This document shows, piece after piece, positions 42,676 through 53,149 of a stretch of DNA of 64,000 bases. How positions within the stretch are numbered: the stretch's first letter is position 1; each line of letters begins with the position of its first letter. The stretch comes from Geomonas oryzae (lineage in GTDB: Bacteria > Desulfobacterota > Desulfuromonadia > Geobacterales > Geobacteraceae). Both the position numbers and the translations under genes were made by a program. The stretch lies in contig NZ_RAHW01000005.1 of NCBI RefSeq assembly GCF_004117875.1, forward strand, positions 310,001 through 374,000. The letters are read 5' to 3'. The notes under the pieces were generated by a model. The model searched no databases, was not told where the DNA came from, and saw only the letters and a list, made by a program, of their open reading frames with translations.

Positions 42676-43410
42676 ATGACGCCTAAACAGAAGAGGGTTC
42701 TCGATTTCATCCTGAGTTTCATCGAGGAGCACGGCTTCCAGCCTTCACAGCTTGAGATCGCTCAGGGGTGCGGGTTCGAGTCGCTCGGGACGGTGCAGCA
42801 TTACCTTCGTTCGCTGGAGCGGCACGGGCTCCTTGCACGACAGTCAAATGCTAAGAGGGGGCTGCAGTTGACAAATCCCCCCTGTCCCCCCTTCGCGGAG
42901 ACGCTACGGGGGGCAGGCTCCCCCTTCGCAAAGGGGGGAACGCTTTCGGCCGGCACCATTGCAAAGGGAGAGACAGTTACGCCCCAGCCACTGGTGGCAA
43001 GCATTACGTTCCTGGAACTCCCGCTGGTGGGGATCGTGGCGGCGGGTAAGCCGGTGCACGCTTTCGAACTCGCGGATGCCATCGAGGTCCCGTCCGCTAT
43101 GGCGGGACCGGGAAACGTGGTGTACGAGGTGCGCGGGGATTCCATGGTGGAGATGGGGATCATGGACGGCGACTACGTGGCGGTGCACCCGCAGTCGGTC
43201 GCCGAGAACGGACAGACGGTGATCGCGGAGGTGAACGGCTCGATCACCATCAAGAAGTATCAGCGCAAAGGAAACACGATTCAGCTCCTGCCGGCGAACG
43301 CGGCGATGAGCCCTATCACGGTGACGGAGGAGGACGAGTTCCACATCAGGGGCATACTGGTGGGCTCCATGAGGTTTTATCGCAAGTGGACAGGGAAATC
43401 CTCCACATAA
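42676..43410 (+). CDS. lexA: LexA-type SOS repressor with extended linker
   Basis: A 244-residue repressor. The N-terminal winged HTH (residues ~1-65: QLEIAQGCGFESLGTVQHYLRSLERHG) and the C-terminal S24 peptidase domain are both intact. The cleavage site is Ala123-Gly124 in LVGIVAAGKP, the nucleophile Ser156 is in VRGDSMVEMG, and the general-base Lys193 is in ITIKK. The linker (about 65-114) is some 40 residues longer than in E. coli LexA; residues ~66-89 are encoded by a C/G-run palindromic repeat. The start is ATG 42676, preceded by GGAGG; a GTG at 42664 is in frame. It overlaps imuB by 25 nt and heads the mutagenesis cassette. Confidence 0.88.
   Translation: MTPKQKRVLDFILSFIEEHGFQPSQLEIAQGCGFESLGTVQHYLRSLERHGLLARQSNAKRGLQLTNPPCPPFAETLRGAGSPFAKGGTLSAGTIAKGETVTPQPLVASITFLELPLVGIVAAGKPVHAFELADAIEVPSAMAGPGNVVYEVRGDSMVEMGIMDGDYVAVHPQSVAENGQTVIAEVNGSITIKKYQRKGNTIQLLPANAAMSPITVTEEDEFHIRGILVGSMRFYRKWTGKSST
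42873..42941. repeat. C/G-run palindromic element inside lexA
   Basis: Two adjacent hairpins: CCTGTCCCCCC with GGGGGGCAGG, then CCCCCTTCGC with a following GGGGGG run. The element is a close relative of the intergenic copies at 50474, 54036 and 61057. Its length keeps the lexA frame open. Confidence 0.8.
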
Positions 43411-44636
43411 CGGTTCCGGCCTTTCCCATCGCGCTCGCGCGGGTGGTGCACGCGCACCTGCGCGGCCGTCCGGTAGCGGTGGCGCCGCTCAACTCGGAGC
43501 GGGCGCTTTTGCAGTGCATCTCCGCCGAGGCGGCAGCGGAAGGGGTGCACGTGGGGACGCCGATTTACCATGCACGCAGGTCCTGTCCATCGCTCATCGT
43601 CATCGCCCCCGATCCGCACCTGATGGCGAAGGGGAGCCATGCTCTCACGGAGCTTTCGGCCGAGTTCACGCCGATCGTTGAGCCGGGTGCCGGACGCGTT
43701 TTCCTCGACGTCACCGCGTCGCGTCGGCTTTTCGGACCGGCACGCGACGTGGCGGCACGCCTGGAAAAGTCAATTTCCGCAGGGCTCGGCCTCGAGGCGA
43801 TGGCCGGGGCGGGCGGCAGTAAGCTCGTTTCACGGGTGGCCGCGGACGTCATGCAGGAGCCCGGCGTCTACGACGTCTTTCACGGTGCCGAGAAAAGTTT
43901 TCTCGCCCCCTTCCCGGTATCGGTGCTTCCCGGCGTCGGGGAATCACGGCAGACGCTTCTTTTCCGGGACCTAAACCTGCAACTGGTCGAACAGGTGGCG
44001 GCGCTATCAGTGCCCCAGTTGCGGCTGGCGGTGGGCCCCTTCGCTCCGTTGTTGCACGACCGGGCCTGCGGCATAGACCGTTCTCCGGTTCAGCCGCCCA
44101 GGCTTTCGACCGAGATCGTCGAGGAAGGCCTTCTCGATCAGGAGGAGAACGACGACGCGGTACTGCTCTCGGAACTCTTGCGGCTCGTGGAATGTTGCGG
44201 GCTGAGGCTCAGACAGCTCAACAAGGGGGCCCGCAAGATCATCCTTTCGGTGATGTACGCGGACGGGGTGACGCAGCAAGGCAAGAAGGTTCTTCCTTCG
44301 GCCACCTCTCTCGACTTGGCGCTTATGGCTGCGGCGGAAGAGCTTTTCTTCTCCACATGCAAGAGGCGGCAAAGGGTAAAGGGGCTGCGTCTCTCCTGCG
44401 ACCAGGTGGCAGGCGAAGCGGGGCAGATGGATCTCTTCGTGCCTGCGGCTGCCGAGGTGTCGAGAAGGGAGAGCGACCTGCAGGAGACGCTGGATCTTTT
44501 ACGGGAAAAGCACGGCAAGAACGCGGTTCGCTGGGGCAAGGGGCTCGCGGCGCGCCGGGAGGTCACCGTCGCCAGCGAGGCGCCTGCCGCCTGGGACCCG
44601 GAACAGAACCGGTACATGACGGTGACGAAGAATTGA
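43386..44636 (+). CDS. imuB: ImuB-like inactive Y-family polymerase homologue
   Basis: A 416-residue DinB/UmuC-fold protein. Both catalytic acidic motifs are lost: the DMDxF position reads HITVPAF (residues 7-13) and the SIDEAFLD position reads PGAGRVFLD. As in ImuB it cannot be expected to polymerise. A beta-clamp-binding motif QMDLF occurs at residues 347-351. ImuB acts as a scaffold that brings the error-prone polymerase DnaE2/ImuC to the clamp during DNA-damage-induced mutagenesis. It starts at GTG 43386 inside lexA (25-nt overlap), so the two are co-translated. ImuA was not found nearby. Confidence 0.83.
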   Translation: MDREILHITVPAFPIALARVVHAHLRGRPVAVAPLNSERALLQCISAEAAAEGVHVGTPIYHARRSCPSLIVIAPDPHLMAKGSHALTELSAEFTPIVEPGAGRVFLDVTASRRLFGPARDVAARLEKSISAGLGLEAMAGAGGSKLVSRVAADVMQEPGVYDVFHGAEKSFLAPFPVSVLPGVGESRQTLLFRDLNLQLVEQVAALSVPQLRLAVGPFAPLLHDRACGIDRSPVQPPRLSTEIVEEGLLDQEENDDAVLLSELLRLVECCGLRLRQLNKGARKIILSVMYADGVTQQGKKVLPSATSLDLALMAAAEELFFSTCKRRQRVKGLRLSCDQVAGEAGQMDLFVPAAAEVSRRESDLQETLDLLREKHGKNAVRWGKGLAARREVTVASEAPAAWDPEQNRYMTVTKN

Positions 44637-44676
44637 GTCGAAGCTGCAACGCAGAGGTCCACAGAGGACACATAGA

Positions 44677-44928
44677 TCAATGGTGCTTCTGGGCTTCGAC
44701 GTAACGGCGCAGAACCTTGTTTATGGCAGTCTGATATCCCTTCCCCTGTGATTTGAAGAAATCAAGCACGTCGGGATCGAGTCGCAGAGTTATCTGCTTC
44801 TTCTGCGCGGGCCAAACGACAGCTTCTTTGAAAAATGTCTCGTCCAGCTCCGGCGAGTCACTCAAATCAATGTCCTCGTCGCGCAATGCATTTATCCGTT
44901 GCCAGTCAGTTTTTGACTCTTTTTTCAT
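44677..44928 (-). CDS. brnA: BrnA-like antitoxin (orphan)
   Basis: An 83-residue protein with the BrnA pattern. An acidic N-terminal half (DEDIDLSDSPELDETFFKEAVVWP) is followed by a ribbon-helix-helix DNA-binding domain (KKQITLRLDPDVLDFFKSQGKGYQTAINKVLRRYVEAQ). In intact systems BrnA neutralises the RNase toxin BrnT encoded just upstream and represses the operon. Here only ~117 nt separate it from a repeat element, too little for a ~90-residue BrnT. A short frame ending YYDRGMGAQTV overlaps the BrnA start (ATGA), perhaps a remnant of an upstream gene. It is antisense between imuB and dnaE2. Confidence 0.82.
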   Translation of the reverse strand: MKKESKTDWQRINALRDEDIDLSDSPELDETFFKEAVVWPAQKKQITLRLDPDVLDFFKSQGKGYQTAINKVLRRYVEAQKHH

Positions 44929-45049
44929 ACAGTTTGTGCTCCCATCCCCCTATCGTAATAGATTTCGGGATTGTAATTACAGCAGTAGTTATTGTCAAAA
45001 GCTACCTGACTCACCATGGGCTTGCGTTACATAACTTCCACATTCCCTC

Positions 45050-45165
45050 TCCCTCTGGGAGAGGGTCAGGGTGAGGGCGGCGGCAGCTGCAACTTCTCAC
45101 TTCGTAGCAACGCCCTCACCCGCCCTTTGGGCACCCTCTCCCGGAGGGAGAGGGGAACTAGCGGG
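45050..45165. repeat. paired inverted CCCTCTCCC / GGGAGAGGG elements
   Basis: CCCTCTCCCTCTGGGAGAGGG with a following GTGAGGGCGG lies near 45050-45080. An inverted relative (CGCCCTCACCCGCCC, then CCCTCTCCCGGAGGGAGAGG) lies at 45110-45160. This is an intergenic palindromic repeat pair upstream of dnaE2; one related hairpin is at 30182. Confidence 0.8.
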
Positions 45166-45199
45166 AGGTCCCGCTAATCAGGAAACTCAGGTAGCTGCC

Positions 45200-48100
45200 A
45201 TGTTCGTCCATCTCCACGTACATAGTTCCCTCTCCCCCGGCTGGGGGGTGCTCGCGCCGGAGGCGCTTTGCGCGGAGGCGGCGCGCCTTGGCTTCGATAC
45301 TCTCGCCATCACCGACAGAAACGGGCTATACGGCGTGCCGCGCTTTCTGGACGCGGCGAGGGAGGCGGGGATCGCTCCCATCATCGGGACGGAGGCGGTG
45401 ACTCCCGATTCACGCGCGGTGCTGCTCGCTGCGGACCAAGACGGTTACGCCAACATCTCCCGACTTCTCTCCGACCTCCACTGCGAAAAGGGGTTCGACC
45501 TCTGCGTGGCGCTCACCCGTTACCGGCGCGGGGTCGTCGTTCTGAGCGACAACGCACGCCTTCTCTCAACGCTTAAGGCGGTTTCCGCGGAACGCCTCTT
45601 CGTTGAACTGTCGCCGGGGCACGACATGCACCGGGCTCTCGCGCTGTCGCGGGATCTCGGCCTGCCGCCGGTGGCTACGGCACGGGTGCTTGTACGCGCC
45701 CCACACCCCGCAACGCAGCCGTCGGGGACAGGCACCTGGCGGAGCCAGTCCCCTTCCGGAGAGGACTTTCATCTGCACCGCGTGCTACGGGCCATCCACC
45801 TCAATACGAAACTCTCAAGACTCACGCCGGACCTGACGGCTTCCGAGTCGGACGCGCTGTACGGCGCGACGCAGATGGCCGACTTCTTCCCGCACTGCCC
45901 GCAGGCGCTGGAAAACGCGGGCCGCATCGCCGCCATGTGCCGCAGGGAGTGGGACTTCTCGACGACCATCTTCCCCGCCTTCCGGGAACTCGACAACGAC
46001 GACGCCTTCGCGACTCTCAAATCCCGCGCCCGCACCGGCGCACTCCTGCGCTACGGCGTGATCGACGAAAGGGTGGAGGCGCGTCTCGACAAGGAACTCT
46101 CCATCATCCGGGACAAGGGGTTCGCACACTACTTCCTCGTCGTCGAGGAGATAACGAAACAGTCGCAACGCACCTGCGGACGCGGCAGCGCGGCCGCGTC
46201 GCTCGTTGCCTACTGCCTCGGCATCACCCACGTCGATCCCATCCGCCACAACCTCTTCTTCGAACGTTTCCTGAACGAGGGGCGCAGCGATCCCCCTGAC
46301 ATCGACGTCGACTTCCCGTGGGACGAGCGCGACGCCATCCTCGATTTCGCCTTCGCCCGATACGGTGCACGGCGCGCGGCCATGGTGGCGAACCAGGTTG
46401 GTTTCAAGGGGAGATCGGCGCTGCGCGAGGTGGCGAAGGTCTACGGCCTGCCGGACTGCGAGATCAAGGAGATGACCGAGCGCGTCTCCGGCTTCTGGCG
46501 CGCGGAACAGACGGCGGCCGCCATGTCGGAGCATCCGCTCTTCCAGGGGGAGAGCCTGTCTCCGGACTGGCTGGAGATCGTGGCTACGGCAAGGAGGCTG
46601 AACGGCCAGTTGCGCCACCTTTCGCTGCACTGCGGCGGGCTCGTCATCGTCCCGGACGAGATACGCCGCTACGTCCCGGTGGAGATCTCGCACAAGGGGC
46701 TGCCGGTCATCCAGTGGGAGAAGGACCAGGCCGAGGACGCGGGGCTGGTCAAGATCGACATCCTCGGGAACCGTTCACTCGCCGTGATCCGTGACGCGAT
46801 GGCTTCGGTGAAGGAGCAGACGGGAGTCGAGATCGACTACGCGAGCTGGCGGCCGCTCGAGGACGAACGCACCCGGAGTCTCATGCGGCGCGGCCTCACC
46901 ATCGGCTGCTTTTACCTCGAATCTCCGTCGGTGCGCCTTCTGCTGCGCAAGATCTGGAGTTCCACGGCGCCGCCGGAGACCTTCGAGGCCGACCTCTTCG
47001 AGGTGCTGGTGCAGGCGTCGTCGATCATAAGGCCCGCGGCGAACAGCTTCATTCAGGAGTACGTGGCGCGCATGCAGGGGAAGAAGTGGGAGCACCTGCA
47101 CCCGCTTCTGGAAGGGGTACTCGGCGAGACGCTTGGGATCGCCATCTACCAGGAGCAGATCACCCAGATCGCCATGGAGCTCGCCGGCTTTTCCGCCAGC
47201 GAAGGGGACCAGCTCAGGAAGGTGATCACGAAGAAGCACAAGGAGAAGCGGCTCGCCGACTTCCGCGCGAAATTCGTCGCCGGAGGGATGGAACGGGGCG
47301 TCTCCGGCCCGGTACTCGCGGCGATCTGGGAACAGATCCTCTCCTTTGCCGGTTACTCCTTCTGCAAGCCACACTCGGCAAGCTACGCCCTTTTGAGCGC
47401 CAAGGCCGCCTACATGAAGGCAAACCATCCGGCCCAGTTCATGGCGGCTGTGATCTCCAACCAGGGGGGATACTACTCCCCGTTTGCCTACATCTCGGAG
47501 GGGCGCCGCCTGGGTCTCGCCATACTGCCGCCGGACATCAACGAGAGCGAATACCACTACCTGGGCAAGGAAAAGACGCTGCGCATCGGCCTCATGCAGA
47601 TCGACGGGCTCACGCGGGAAGGGGCGAAGCGGCTCTTCAGGGAGAGACGTGAGGGGGGCCGCTATGCATCCTTCGCCGATTTCCTGCGTCGAAGCGGCGT
47701 GCAGCGTGCCGATGCCGAGCGGCTCGTGAAGGCGGGATGCTTCGACGCGCTGGAAAAGGTGGAAAGGCGCCCCGCCCTTCTCTGGGAGCTGCTTCATTTC
47801 CAGCAGCAGGACACGGCGCTTCTCTTCGAACAGAAGACGACGCTCCCGAAGGCCCCTCCCTACGACGCGGATACGGTGTTGCGGCAGGAGGTGGAGGCGC
47901 TCGGCTTTCTCGCCTCCCGGCACCCCCTCTCCCTCTACAAGGCGCAGTGGCAGAGGCACCGCCCCATCAAGGCGTCCGAACTCATCAAGCACTCGGGGAA
48001 ATGGGTGACCATGGTGGGGTGGTGGATCACGACCAAGATGGTGGAGGACAAGCACGGGCGTCCCATGGAGTTCGTCTCCTTCGAGGACGTCACCGCCATC

Positions 48101-48249
48101 TTCGACGCGACCTTCTTCCCCGACGTCTACGCCCGTTTTTGCCGCAAACTTTCGCAGCGGCGCCCCTACCTCCTGAAGGGAATCGTGGAGGAGGAGTTCG
48201 GCGTGGCGACGCTCAGGGTGAAGTGGGTGGGTTTCCTGGGGGAAAACGG

Positions 48250-48253
<4 letters not shown>
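45200..48253 (+). CDS. dnaE2: error-prone DNA polymerase DnaE2 (ImuC)
   Basis: A 1017-residue C-family polymerase alpha subunit. The PHP domain keeps the HLHVHS motif (residues 4-9), the catalytic aspartates are in PDIDVDFPWDERD, and GRGSAAASLVAYCLGIT and the C-terminal tRNA_anti-like OB segment (KWVTMVGWWITTKMVEDKHG) are present. The short C terminus without a tau-binding domain and the company of lexA and imuB identify it as DnaE2 rather than replicative DnaE. It makes lesion bypass errors during SOS. Residues ~173-188 of the PHP domain are encoded by a 30-bp palindrome. The start at 45200 is chosen by homology; upstream frame is repeat DNA. Its stop overlaps the convergent kinase gene. Confidence 0.9.
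45724..45753. repeat. palindromic element inside dnaE2
   Basis: GGGGACAGGC (45724-45733) and GCCAGTCCCC (45744-45753) form a stem with one mismatch around ACCTGGCGGA. It is inserted in frame in the PHP domain. No other copy was seen in this window; its wider distribution is unchecked. Confidence 0.7.
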
Positions 48254-50412
<2,159 letters not shown>

Positions 50413-50473
50413 TGTGGCTTAATCGGCCGAGGCATCGAATTCTTAAGGATAAAGTGGGCTGGGGGCGAGATTA

Positions 50474-50510
50474 CCCCCCCCTGCCCCCCCTTCGACAAAG
50501 GGGGGAACGT
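50474..50510. repeat. C/G-run palindromic element, copy between HK and ftsZ
   Basis: CCCCCCCTGCCCCCCC, TTCGACAAAG and a GGGGGGAACG end: the same family as the copy inside lexA. Confidence 0.8.
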
Positions 50511-50569
50511 GAGGCATAATGCTGCGCTTCGTAGGCGGCTGTTCTTCATGTTCCCGCGAATTGCCGGAT

Positions 50570-50606
50570 GAAAAAAGGCCCGGCTCCCTTTTTGGGGACC
50601 GGGCCT
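50570..50606 (-). terminator. intrinsic terminator of ftsZ / dcw cluster
   Basis: On the minus strand AGGCCCGGTCCCC pairs with GGGAGCCGGGCCT across a five-A loop and is followed by six or seven T residues. It lies 24 nt after the ftsZ stop and closes the dcw transcript. Confidence 0.92.
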
Positions 50607-50629
50607 CGTTGCCATGACTGTGTCTGAAG

Positions 50630-51784
50630 CTAGTCGACGGACTTCCTGAGGAAGGTCGGGATATCGTACTGGTCCTCGTCGTCCATCATGAAGGAGCGCT
50701 GCTGCCTTACGGTCTCGCGCTGGTGCTTCTCGCGGATGAAGGTCGGGATCTCGCGGTTGATCTCGGGCTGCGGCTTCACGAGGGAGCTCACGTTCTTCAT
50801 CTCGTGACGCCCCTTGTCGAGGTCGAAACGGTCGCCGAAACCGGTGGCGATCGCGGTCACCTTGATGGTCTCGCCGAGGGTCTCGTCGATTACCAGACCG
50901 ACGATGATGTTGGCGTCTTCGTGCACCTTCTCGTGGATCACCTTGCTGGCCGCGTCGAACTCGTCCATGGTCATCGCGGAGGAACCGGAGATGTTGACCA
51001 GGACGCCTTTGGCGCCGGAGATGTCGATGTCTTCAAGCAGGGGGCTGGAGATCGCCTTGAGGGCTGCGTCGACGGCGCGGTTCTCGCCGGCGCCGAGGCC
51101 GATGCCCATCATGGCCATGCCGCGCTCGCTCATGATCGACTTCACGTCGGCGAAGTCGACGTTGATCAGGCCGGACTGGGTGATCAGGTCGGAGATGCCC
51201 TGCACCGCCTGGCGCAGCACGTCGTCGGAGGGCTTGAACGCGTCGAGGATGGACATGGACTTGCCGGCAAGGCCCAGGAGCCTGTCGTTGGGGATCACGA
51301 TCAGGGAGTCGACGTGCTTTTTGAGTTCCTTGATCCCGTCTTCGCCCTTGGCGAGACGCTGACGCCCTTCGCGGGTGAACGGCTTGGTCACCACGCCGAC
51401 GGTGAGTGCGCCCTGCTCGCGGGCGATCTCGGCGATGATCGGGGCTGCGCCGGTACCGGTGCCGCCGCCCATGCCTGCGGCGACGAAGATCATGTCCGCG
51501 CCTTTCAAGGACTCGCTCACCTTGTCCTTGTCTTCGAGGGCGGCCTCGCGGCCGACGTTCGGGTTAGCCCCGGCCCCGAGCCCCTTGGTGAGCTGGGTGC
51601 CGATCTGTATCTTAACCGGCGCTTTGGACATCCTGAGCGCCTGTGCATCGGTATTGGCAACGATGAAGTCGACCCCGGTGATGCCCACTGCCATCATGGT
51701 GTTGACTGCGTTCCCGCCGGAACCACCAACGCCTATCACCTTTATCTTCGCACTCTGGTCGATGCTTTCATCGAATTGAAACAT
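50630..51784 (-). CDS. ftsZ: cell division protein FtsZ
   Basis: A 384-residue tubulin-like GTPase that polymerises into the Z ring at midcell. The GTP-binding core includes GVGGSGGNAVNTM (residues ~18-30) and the tubulin signature GGGTGTGAAP (about 106-115); the T7-loop region is NVDFADVKSIM. A linker then leads to the C-terminal conserved peptide DQYDIPTFLRK, the docking site for FtsA and ZipA-like partners. AAGGGGG precedes ATG 51784. It is the last gene of the dcw cluster. The 111-bp gap to ftsA contains a hairpin and a possible promoter. Confidence 0.97.
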   Translation of the reverse strand: MFQFDESIDQSAKIKVIGVGGSGGNAVNTMMAVGITGVDFIVANTDAQALRMSKAPVKIQIGTQLTKGLGAGANPNVGREAALEDKDKVSESLKGADMIFVAAGMGGGTGTGAAPIIAEIAREQGALTVGVVTKPFTREGRQRLAKGEDGIKELKKHVDSLIVIPNDRLLGLAGKSMSILDAFKPSDDVLRQAVQGISDLITQSGLINVDFADVKSIMSERGMAMMGIGLGAGENRAVDAALKAISSPLLEDIDISGAKGVLVNISGSSAMTMDEFDAASKVIHEKVHEDANIIVGLVIDETLGETIKVTAIATGFGDRFDLDKGRHEMKNVSSLVKPQPEINREIPTFIREKHQRETVRQQRSFMMDDEDQYDIPTFLRKSVD

Positions 51785-51838
51785 GAACTAACCCCCTTTA
51801 TTAGCGCGCCCCCCGGCGGCGGTAAAATATTAGCCGGT

Positions 51839-51897
51839 TTTATACTACGTTTATGTAGAGAATGGAAGCCTAAAAACACTACATATAGTGCTTTTTT
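51839..51897 (-). promoter_or_regulatory. ftsA-ftsZ spacer: hairpin and weak ftsZ promoter
   Basis: A CACTA-CATA-TAGTG hairpin flanked by A and T runs (51872-51897) overlaps the ftsA stop and could attenuate transcription. Downstream on the minus strand, TTCCAT (51867-51862) and TATAAA (51844-51839) are 17 bp apart, a possible extra promoter that would let ftsZ outrun ftsA. Confidence 0.45.
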
Positions 51898-53134
51898 AGA
51901 AGAATTCTCCGAACCAGTCCTTCATCCTGCGGCTCACCCGACGGAACACGGTCTCGTCGCTTTGCTGCGTCGGGAACTCGTGCACGCCGACGTTCTTCGA
52001 TCCGTAGACGACAAGCCCCACGCCGGTCGCGTAAACCGGCGAATTTACGACGTCGGTGAGACCGCCGATCCGCTGCGGCAGGCCGCGGCGCACCGGGAGG
52101 TTGAAGATCTGCTCTGCCAGTTCCGGCATCCCCTCGAGGATGGTGGAGCCGCCGGTGATGACCACGCCCGAGGCGATCATGTCCTCGAGGCCGCTCTTCA
52201 CGATCTCGCGGTTCACCAGGGTGAAGATCTCCTCGACGCGGGGTTCGAGGATCTCGCACAGAAGCTGACGGGAGAGGATGCGCGGCTTTCTGCCGCCGAC
52301 GCTCGGCACCTCGATGGTCTCGTCCTTGCCGACCATGGAGGAGAGGCAGCAGCCGTACTTCTGCTTGATGCGCTCGGCCTCGGCCATCGGGGTCCTGAGG
52401 CCGACCGCGATGTCGTTGGTCAGGTGGTTGCCGCCAAGCGAGAGCACCGAGGTGTGCTTGATGGCGCCGTCCACGAAGATGGCGATGTCGGTGGTGCCGC
52501 CGCCGATGTCGACGAGCGCTACGCCAAGCTCCTTCTCGTCCGCGGAAAGGACCGCCTCGGAGGAGGAGAGCTGCTCGAGGACGATGTCGGCAACCTCGAG
52601 ACCTGCGCGGTTACAGGACTTGACGATGTTCTGCGCGCTCGCCACGGCGCCGGTGACGATATGCACCTTCGCCTCGAGCCTGACGCCGCTCATCCCGAGC
52701 GGCTCGCGAATGCCGTCCTGGTCGTCGATGATGAATTCCTGGGGGAGGATGTGGATCACTTCGCGGTCCATCGGGATGGCGATCGCCTTGGCGGCCTCGA
52801 TCACGCGCTTCACGTCCTCGGGGGAAACCTCGCGGTTCTTGATGGCGATGACACCCTGGGAGTTGAACCCCTTGATGTGCCCGCCGGCGATCCCCGCGTA
52901 GACCGACTTGATCTCGCACCCTGCCATGAGCTCGGCCTCTTCGATCGCCTTCTTGATGGCGGCGACGGTGCTCTCGATGTTGATCACGACACCTTTTCTC
53001 AGTCCCTTGGAAGGACTGGTACCGATGCCGACGATGTCGATGCCGTCTTCGGTGACGTTGCCGACGATGGCGCAGATCTTGGTTGTGCCTATGTCGAGGC
53101 CTACGATCAGGTTATCCCTTCTTGTTGCAGACAT
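51896..53134 (-). CDS. ftsA: cell division protein FtsA
   Basis: A 412-residue actin-like ATPase that tethers FtsZ filaments to the membrane. Visible motifs are phosphate-1 GLDIGTTKICAIVG (residues ~12-25), the SHS2/1C subdomain region, phosphate-2 VALVDIGGGTTDIAIFVDGAI, and the adenosine motif SGVVITGGSTILEGM. The C-terminal amphipathic helix SRRMKDWFGEFF is the membrane-targeting sequence. It follows ftsQ by 15 nt. AAGGGGGGAGC precedes the ATG. Confidence 0.96.
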   Translation of the reverse strand: MSATRRDNLIVGLDIGTTKICAIVGNVTEDGIDIVGIGTSPSKGLRKGVVINIESTVAAIKKAIEEAELMAGCEIKSVYAGIAGGHIKGFNSQGVIAIKNREVSPEDVKRVIEAAKAIAIPMDREVIHILPQEFIIDDQDGIREPLGMSGVRLEAKVHIVTGAVASAQNIVKSCNRAGLEVADIVLEQLSSSEAVLSADEKELGVALVDIGGGTTDIAIFVDGAIKHTSVLSLGGNHLTNDIAVGLRTPMAEAERIKQKYGCCLSSMVGKDETIEVPSVGGRKPRILSRQLLCEILEPRVEEIFTLVNREIVKSGLEDMIASGVVITGGSTILEGMPELAEQIFNLPVRRGLPQRIGGLTDVVNSPVYATGVGLVVYGSKNVGVHEFPTQQSDETVFRRVSRRMKDWFGEFF

Positions 53135-53149
53135 GCTCCCCCCCTTTTC

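Noticed and set aside
42179..42679. Plus-strand frames between the cassette and lexA
   Set aside because: The frames are short, lack ribosome sites, and one runs through the lexA promoter and start region. No integrase signature was seen in them.
45071..45199. Upstream extension of dnaE2
   Set aside because: The 43 extra codons are translated from the palindromic repeat pair; PHP homology begins at the ATG at 45200.
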